NCBI GenBank assembly: GCA_002367375.1
Contig: DFBR01000160.1
Coordinates: 15,295 to 25,251 of the forward strand
Origin: Erythrobacter sp. UBA3075
Lineage (GTDB): Bacteria > Pseudomonadota > Alphaproteobacteria > Sphingomonadales > Sphingomonadaceae
Direction: 5' to 3'
Length of the DNA: 9,957 bases
Shown here in pieces: positions 5,744 through 9,957 of this stretch (the stretch's first letter is position 1; every line of letters starts with the position of its first letter). A program made the position numbers and the translations under genes. Below the pieces are notes generated by a model, which saw only the letters and a program-made list of their open reading frames with translations, was not told the DNA's origin and ran no database searches.

Positions 5744-6748
5744 ATGGAAAACGCCGCCCCGATCAGCGAAGCCGACCGTGCCGCCATTATCCTCATGCTG
5801 ATGGATGATGATAGCGCGGCGCAATTGCTGGCCCAACTCGATCCCGATGAGCTGCAGCGCCTCGGCGAAAAGATGCTCGCGCTGGGCGATGTTGGTCCAC
5901 ACGGCATTGCCAGCGCCATCGAAGGCTTTGTTCGCAATGCGCAGAGCGAGACGCTCGGCTCGCACGATCGCGCGCAGCAGCTTCGCCGGCGCATGAACAG
6001 CGCGCTGGGCGATGTCAAAGCACAATCGATCATGCAGAAGATCGCCCCCGAAGCGCAGTCTCGCTCTCTGGAAATGGCACGCTGGCTGGCACCGCCGGTC
6101 CTGCTGCGCCTGCTGGAAGGCGAACATCCCCAAGCCATCGCGGTGCTGCTGCTTTTGCTGGAGGCAGAGCCTGCGGCGCAATTGCTGACGCTCCTGCCTG
6201 AAGATCGGCAAACTGATGTGATTGAACGCATCGCCCGGATGCGCACAGTATCCGCACAGGCCATGGCCATGCTCGACGAAATGCTGAGCGCGCGCATTGC
6301 CGACAGCTTCGGTACTGCGCCGCTCGAATTGGGCGGCGCGCCAGAGGCGGCAGAGCTGATAAACTTGTCGGAAGGCCATGTCGGCAAGGCCGTGATGCCC
6401 GCCATCACACAGCGCGACGCCGATCTCGCCCGCGCCATCGAAGCCGAGCTGTTCACCTTCGAAATGCTGTTCGATCTGGAGCCGATGGCGATGGGCCGCC
6501 TGCTGCGCGACATCGAAAGCGAAGTGCTGGTCGATGCGCTGAAAGGTCTGGACGAGGCCGGGCGCGAACCCTTCTTCGCTTCGATGTCGAGCCGCGCCGC
6601 CGATGGCGTGAAGGACGAGATTGAATTGCGCGGTCGGATCAAGATGGAAGATGTGAAGGCCGCGCAGAAGACCATAGTCGCCAAGGCACGCGAGCTTGCC
6701 GATGCCGGTGAAATCAGTCTGGGGAATGATGATGGCGAATTCGTTTGA
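5744..6748 (+). CDS. fliG: flagellar motor switch/rotor protein FliG
   Basis: The protein has 334 residues, a standard FliG length. The N-terminal domain binds FliF. The middle domain carries the E-H-P-Q motif at 127-130, which contacts FliM. The C-terminal domain holds the charged torque residues that face the MotA stator. By memory-based alignment to the E. coli protein, K267, R284, D291, E292 and K300 replace K264, R281, D288, D289 and R297, so all charges are kept, two by conservative exchange. The protein end L-G-N-D-D-G-E-F-V also resembles other FliG C-termini. ATG 5744 is chosen; GTG 5741 directly before it is an equally coupled alternative. The ribosome site is weak (GCGGG at 5731-5735), in keeping with coupling to fliF, whose stop is 5 nt upstream. 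The end overlaps fliH. Confidence 0.96.
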   Translation: MENAAPISEADRAAIILMLMDDDSAAQLLAQLDPDELQRLGEKMLALGDVGPHGIASAIEGFVRNAQSETLGSHDRAQQLRRRMNSALGDVKAQSIMQKIAPEAQSRSLEMARWLAPPVLLRLLEGEHPQAIAVLLLLLEAEPAAQLLTLLPEDRQTDVIERIARMRTVSAQAMAMLDEMLSARIADSFGTAPLELGGAPEAAELINLSEGHVGKAVMPAITQRDADLARAIEAELFTFEMLFDLEPMAMGRLLRDIESEVLVDALKGLDEAGREPFFASMSSRAADGVKDEIELRGRIKMEDVKAAQKTIVAKARELADAGEISLGNDDGEFV

Positions 6749-7361
6749 GCCGCTTTTTGCGGGCAGCGGGGTTCCAACGCGAGAAGGCAATCTGCCGGGC
6801 TGGCTAGCCGCCATCGGGCAGGCGCGAGGGTTTTCAGCCCATCCCTATCTGTCGAGTTCTGCGCCGCAACCTGTGTCAAGCGGGGCGCCCACAGCCGAAC
6901 AGGCCGCCTATGACGAAGGCGAGCGCGCCGGGCGCGAAGCTGCAATGGCCGATTTGGCGAAACTGGACACTGCGCGCGACAAGCTGGGGTTGGCGCTAGC
7001 GCGTCTGGACACCGAATTGGAAGAGCACCTTTCCGCTCGTCTGTCCGAAACCGTGGCTGCTCTGTGTGAAGCGACGCTCGCACCGCTGGCGATTGATCAA
7101 GAAGCCCTGCAGGCGCGCTGCATCGCGGCAGCAGGCGCCGTAGGCGAAGGCATTATCGATGCCAGCCTGCGACTCCACCCCGATGATATCGCGCTGCTCG
7201 ATCCGCAATTCGCAGCCACTTGGCATCTGATCCCCGATCTGGCCCTGGAACGCGGAACCGTGGTGTTCGACATGCCCGAAGGCGCAGTGCGCGATGGACC
7301 GGAGGAATGGCGCGGCGCACTGCGCGAAGCACTCGGCCTGAAATGCCTCGGACAATGCTAG
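6732..7361 (+). CDS. fliH: flagellar export ATPase regulator FliH
   Basis: The protein has 209 residues and is weakly conserved, as FliH usually is. Residues 59-71 (A-Y-D-E-G-E-R-A-G-R-E-A-A) form the small-residue-spaced helix start typical of FliH. A helical, coiled-coil-like stretch runs to about 115. The C-terminal part, with E-R-G-T-V-V-F-D-M-P-E-G (173-184), corresponds to the segment that binds FliI. FliH dimers hold the ATPase FliI inactive and dock it to the export gate. Three ATG codons in a row (6726, 6729, 6732) could start it. I chose 6732 because it gives GGGGA a workable spacing. The gene overlaps fliG by 17 nt and fliI by 7 nt. Identification rests partly on position between fliG and fliI. 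Confidence 0.88.
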   Translation: MANSFEPLFAGSGVPTREGNLPGWLAAIGQARGFSAHPYLSSSAPQPVSSGAPTAEQAAYDEGERAGREAAMADLAKLDTARDKLGLALARLDTELEEHLSARLSETVAALCEATLAPLAIDQEALQARCIAAAGAVGEGIIDASLRLHPDDIALLDPQFAATWHLIPDLALERGTVVFDMPEGAVRDGPEEWRGALREALGLKCLGQC

Positions 7362-8707
7362 ACCTGCTTGAACACAAGCTTGGTGACATGCGCCGCGCAA
7401 CACCCGCGTTCGGTCCTGTTCGCATGGGCCGCATTGTCAGCTGCGATTCCGCAATGATCGAGGTTAGCGGGCTCAATGCCCCCATCGGGACACTGTGCCG
7501 TGCATATGGCTTGGGCGATGCGCCTGCACCTGCCGCCGAAGTCGTCGGCTTTCGTGGCGGGCGTAGCTTGATGATGCTGCTCGGCGACACTGTTCGTCTA
7601 CAACCCGGCACGCTGGTGCGGGCAGAAGGGCATCCGGGGCAAGTCATGGTGGGCGATGATTTCCTGGGCCGTGCAGTGGATGGCACCGGCCACCCGATTG
7701 ATGGCGGCAATCCCATTATCGGTAACACGCCATGGCCGCTTGGCGGCCAGCGCGAGAGCGCGCTCGAGCGGGCTTCTGTCACCCAACCGTTCGATTGCGG
7801 TGTGCGATCAATCAACGGGCTGATGACACTGGGTCGCGGACAACGTGTTGGTGTGATCGCGGGGTCAGGCGTCGGCAAATCCATGCTGCTCGACATGATC
7901 CTGAAAGGCAGCGACGCCGATATCACCATTGCTGCGCTGATCGGAGAGCGGGGCCGTGAGGTTTCCGATTTCGTCTCACGACACATGGCCGATCCCGCAC
8001 GCCGCAGCCGCACTGCGATTGTCGCAGTTCCGGCCGATCACGCCGCCAATCTGCGCCTGCGCGGTGCCCAATTCGCCTGCGCACTGGCGGAGCACTTCCG
8101 CAGCCGGGGCAAGCGCGTCTTGCTGGTGCTCGACAGCCTGACCCGCGTGGCCCATGCCGCGCGCGAGATTGCCCTTTCGCTGGGTGAACCGGGCGCGGCG
8201 CGCGGCTATCCGCCCAGCGCACTTGCCGCCATCACCAAGCTGATTGAGCGGGCAGGCAATTCCGCCGCCAGCGGCGGATCAATCACCGGCATCTATTCGG
8301 TCCTTGCCGATGGTGATGACCAGACAGATCCGGTGGTCGATACATCGCGCGCCATTCTTGACGGACATATTGTGCTGTCGCGCGAGATTGCCCAGCGGGG
8401 CCGCTATCCGGCCATTGATGTGCCAGCATCGCTTAGCCGCGTGATGGATGCGGTCGCCGCGCCAAAGCACCGGGCTGTGGCTCGCGATGTGCGCGCGATG
8501 ATCGCGGCGCATGATGCCAATCGCGATTTCCTGATGATGGGAGCCTACCGCGCGGGCGCAGACCCGCTGCTCGACCGGGCCATGGCGCTGCATCCGCGGA
8601 TCGAAGCATTTCTGGCGCAAGATTCACAGGACACAATGTCACTAGCCGAGAGCGCGGTGAGCCTCGCTAATGTGGTGGACGATGCAGACGCCGCGCCGCA
8701 GAATTGA
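7355..8707 (+). CDS. fliI: flagellum-specific type III export ATPase FliI
   Basis: The protein has 450 residues, close to the usual ~440-457. Walker A A-G-S-G-V-G-K-S lies at 169-176, G-E-R-G-R-E at 197-202 and Walker B L-L-V-L-D at 256-260, followed by S-L-T-R-V-A-H-A-A-R-E-I. The diagnostic G-E-P-x-x-x-R-G-Y-P-P-S segment is at about 277-288, then E-R-A-G-N-S with G-S-I-T and D-G-D-D-Q-T-D-P. These match flagellar/type III ATPases rather than F1-beta or Rho. FliI forms a hexamer at the base of the export gate and uses ATP to release substrates from chaperones. The frame is open further upstream inside fliH, but ATG 7355 gives the family-like N-terminus. ATG 7343, four codons earlier, is possible. 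Ribosome sites are weak, so translation is probably coupled to fliH. Confidence 0.97.
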   Translation: MLDLLEHKLGDMRRATPAFGPVRMGRIVSCDSAMIEVSGLNAPIGTLCRAYGLGDAPAPAAEVVGFRGGRSLMMLLGDTVRLQPGTLVRAEGHPGQVMVGDDFLGRAVDGTGHPIDGGNPIIGNTPWPLGGQRESALERASVTQPFDCGVRSINGLMTLGRGQRVGVIAGSGVGKSMLLDMILKGSDADITIAALIGERGREVSDFVSRHMADPARRSRTAIVAVPADHAANLRLRGAQFACALAEHFRSRGKRVLLVLDSLTRVAHAAREIALSLGEPGAARGYPPSALAAITKLIERAGNSAASGGSITGIYSVLADGDDQTDPVVDTSRAILDGHIVLSREIAQRGRYPAIDVPASLSRVMDAVAAPKHRAVARDVRAMIAAHDANRDFLMMGAYRAGADPLLDRAMALHPRIEAFLAQDSQDTMSLAESAVSLANVVDDADAAPQN

Positions 8708-9122
8708 CCGGCTCACCCGGCTGACGCGGCTGCATGAAAGCGAACAGCGCCGCGCCGCTATGCGTGTCGCAGAAGCGCAGCACACTCATGGTCAATTGCA
8801 GGCACTGGGCGAGCGCAGCGGTTCGATCGCCTCTGCCTATGGCGCGCGGTCGGATGCGCGGAGCGGCGAAGATCTGACCCGATTGCTCGGCTTCGTCCAC
8901 GGCCTTGCACGCATTCAATCCGAAACCGAGGGCGAGCGGCTGCGCGCCGAGGAAGCGAGCGAAGAGGCGGTCCGCGAATTGCGGCAGGCCGAGCGCCGTC
9001 ACGAACGCACCGGAGAGAAACTGAAGGCGGAAAAGCGCTCCGCACAGGCCGAAGTCGATAAGCGCGATGCCACACATCTGTCTGGCCCTAATCCCATTCT
9101 GGCACGGAAATTGAAAGGCTGA
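8682..9122 (+). CDS. fliJ: flagellar export chaperone/stalk protein FliJ
   Basis: The protein has 146 residues and is almost wholly charged alpha-helix, rich in Arg, Glu, Ala and Gln, with heptad-like spacing consistent with the antiparallel coiled coil of FliJ. The beginning, R-R-R-I-D-R-L-T-R-L, resembles the usual FliJ N-terminus. FliJ inserts into the FliI hexamer like the gamma subunit of F1 and promotes FlhA-driven export. Primary sequence is poorly conserved, so the call leans on size, helical character and position directly after fliI. ATG 8682 overlaps the fliI end by 26 nt. ATG 8670 is an alternative with a better placed GGTGAG site (8656-8661) and would add Met-Trp-Trp-Thr. Confidence 0.87.
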   Translation: MQTPRRRIDRLTRLTRLHESEQRRAAMRVAEAQHTHGQLQALGERSGSIASAYGARSDARSGEDLTRLLGFVHGLARIQSETEGERLRAEEASEEAVRELRQAERRHERTGEKLKAEKRSAQAEVDKRDATHLSGPNPILARKLKG

Positions 9123-9141
9123 TCACAGCCATTCTGGCTTG

Positions 9142-9146
9142 AGAGG
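9142..9146 (+). promoter_or_regulatory. ribosome binding site of fliK
   Basis: AGAGG sits 2 nt before ATG 9149 but 8 nt before the in-frame GTG 9155. The spacing favours the GTG, the codon type favours the ATG. The two starts differ by two residues only. Confidence 0.5.
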
Positions 9147-9148
9147 AT

Positions 9149-9957
9149 ATGCGCGTGAATCTGACAATTGCCTTGGGCCTTTCCGGAGAAACCAGCGCGA
9201 CCGGACTGCAGGGGCCGGTGCTGCACGGCATCGAAGCTTCAGCCGAAAGCGACGCAATTGCAGCGTTTGCCGGGATGCTCGCAGGGCTTTCCGCCGATCC
9301 GGAGAGCGAGGCAGGTCCTATGGCCGCGCCAATTTCTCTCGATCCCGAAGCAAGTGATCCGGAAGCGGCCATCGCCTTACCATCGCTCCCAGAGACGGCA
9401 GACGGCAAAATGCTGCCGGACATGAGCGGCAAGATCTTGCCGGAACTGCAATTGCCTCCTGCCGCCCCTGTAGTGACAGACGCCGAGCAGGCAGTCACCG
9501 TGAAGCTAACTCACTCGGGCGAGGTCATCGCTAGAGAGACGGACAAGCCACGCGATCCCAACAATGTGCCTGTCAAGCCAGAGGGCGCACGTGCGCCTGA
9601 GGAGAGGAACGTGCCTGCGGAACCTCTGCGCCTGCAAGTCACCGCACAGACGGTTGCGCCAATGCAGGCCCGGGAACCTCACTCGTTGCCAACAACACCC
9701 ACGCCGCCGACCAGAGTATTGCTCAGCATTGCGAGCAAGCTGGGCGATGAAGCTCCGGCATCAGATCCACCTCAGAAAGCCGACGCGGCGAAAGAGGCTA
9801 AACCGCCAGTTCGCATCGACCCGACTTCGGCCACTGGAAACACCGGTAACGCTGCCGACGGCGAACCGGAGCCTAAGTCTGCCAAGCCTCAGGCAAGCCC
9901 GACACTATCCAATCCGCAGCCCGTCACGAGCGCTACGGTAACGCCGGTCTCGCTCGT
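9149..9957 (+). CDS. fliK: FliK-like flagellar hook-length control protein, 3' end outside window
   Basis: A frame starting at ATG 9149 (or GTG 9155) stays open for 269 codons to the right edge with no stop. The product is low-complexity and rich in Pro, Ala, Glu, Ser and Thr, with no membrane segment or signal peptide and hardly any aromatic residues. This is what the exported, extended N-terminal ruler part of FliK looks like. The conserved C-terminal FliK domain that switches export specificity would lie beyond the window, so the name rests on composition and on the gene order fliI-fliJ-fliK. FliK measures the hook during assembly and then interacts with FlhB. It lies 26 nt after fliJ and is probably in the same transcript. 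Long overlapping frames on both strands here are shadows of this gene. Confidence 0.75.
   Translation, partial: MRVNLTIALGLSGETSATGLQGPVLHGIEASAESDAIAAFAGMLAGLSADPESEAGPMAAPISLDPEASDPEAAIALPSLPETADGKMLPDMSGKILPELQLPPAAPVVTDAEQAVTVKLTHSGEVIARETDKPRDPNNVPVKPEGARAPEERNVPAEPLRLQVTAQTVAPMQAREPHSLPTTPTPPTRVLLSIASKLGDEAPASDPPQKADAAKEAKPPVRIDPTSATGNTGNAADGEPEPKSAKPQASPTLSNPQPVTSATVTPVSL

Noticed and set aside
5444..7083. Very long minus-strand open frames of 456 and 527 codons opposite fliG/fliH
   Set aside because: They are antisense to clearly recognised fliF, fliG and fliH, have biased low-complexity composition (Arg/Ser/Ala-rich or His/Gln-rich) and match no family. Such shadows are common in GC-rich DNA.
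9564..9941. Plus-strand 125-codon open frame inside the fliK region
   Set aside because: It is a Arg-rich +1/+2 shadow of the fliK frame, which stays open over the whole stretch and starts with a ribosome site.
1..9957. CRISPR arrays, tRNA or rRNA genes, insertion sequences, phage genes
   Set aside because: No regularly spaced repeats, cloverleaf-like RNAs, transposase motifs or terminal inverted repeats were seen; nearly all sequence is explained by flagellar genes.

Overview
The window is a flagellar gene cluster with roughly 60-65% GC, ATG/GTG/TTG starts and tightly packed or overlapping genes. The short alphaproteobacterial-type flagellin and the FlbD-like sigma-54 activator placed directly ahead of fliEFGHIJK suggest an alphaproteobacterium, most likely Sphingomonadales/Erythrobacteraceae. 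This assignment is inferred from protein character and gene order, not from a database search.

Layout. Bases 1-265 (+) hold the C-terminal end of motB (peptidoglycan-binding OmpA-like domain), whose start lies outside the window. Bases 276-1124 (-) encode a membrane-anchored class I SAM-dependent methyltransferase convergent with motB. Bases 1125-1359 are an intergenic stretch with a 17-bp tandem duplication and a good bidirectional terminator region. Bases 1360-2178 (-) encode the flagellin. Bases 2179-2430 are a divergent promoter region carrying two sigma-28-like promoters of identical geometry (TTAA-type -35, 11-nt spacer, GCCG-type -10), one for flagellin and one for the regulator. Bases 2431-9957 (+) form one continuous operon: a sigma-54 enhancer-binding regulator (FlbD-like), fliE, fliF, fliG, fliH, fliI, fliJ and the 5' part of fliK, which runs off the right edge.

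How the genes work together. FliE and FliF build the proximal rod junction and MS ring. FliG is the rotor/switch protein on the ring. FliH, FliI and FliJ are the soluble ATPase complex that feeds the flagellar type III exporter. FliK is the hook-length ruler. Flagellin is the filament subunit and MotB the stator anchor. The operon-leading AAA+ regulator has the GAFTGA loop needed to activate sigma-54 holoenzyme, yet the best promoter in front of it looks like a sigma-28 (FliA) promoter. That would give an unusual wiring of the flagellar hierarchy.

No wholly novel system was found. The points worth checking are the promoter wiring, a candidate internal sigma-54 element ahead of fliE, and the anchored methyltransferase beside the flagellin gene.
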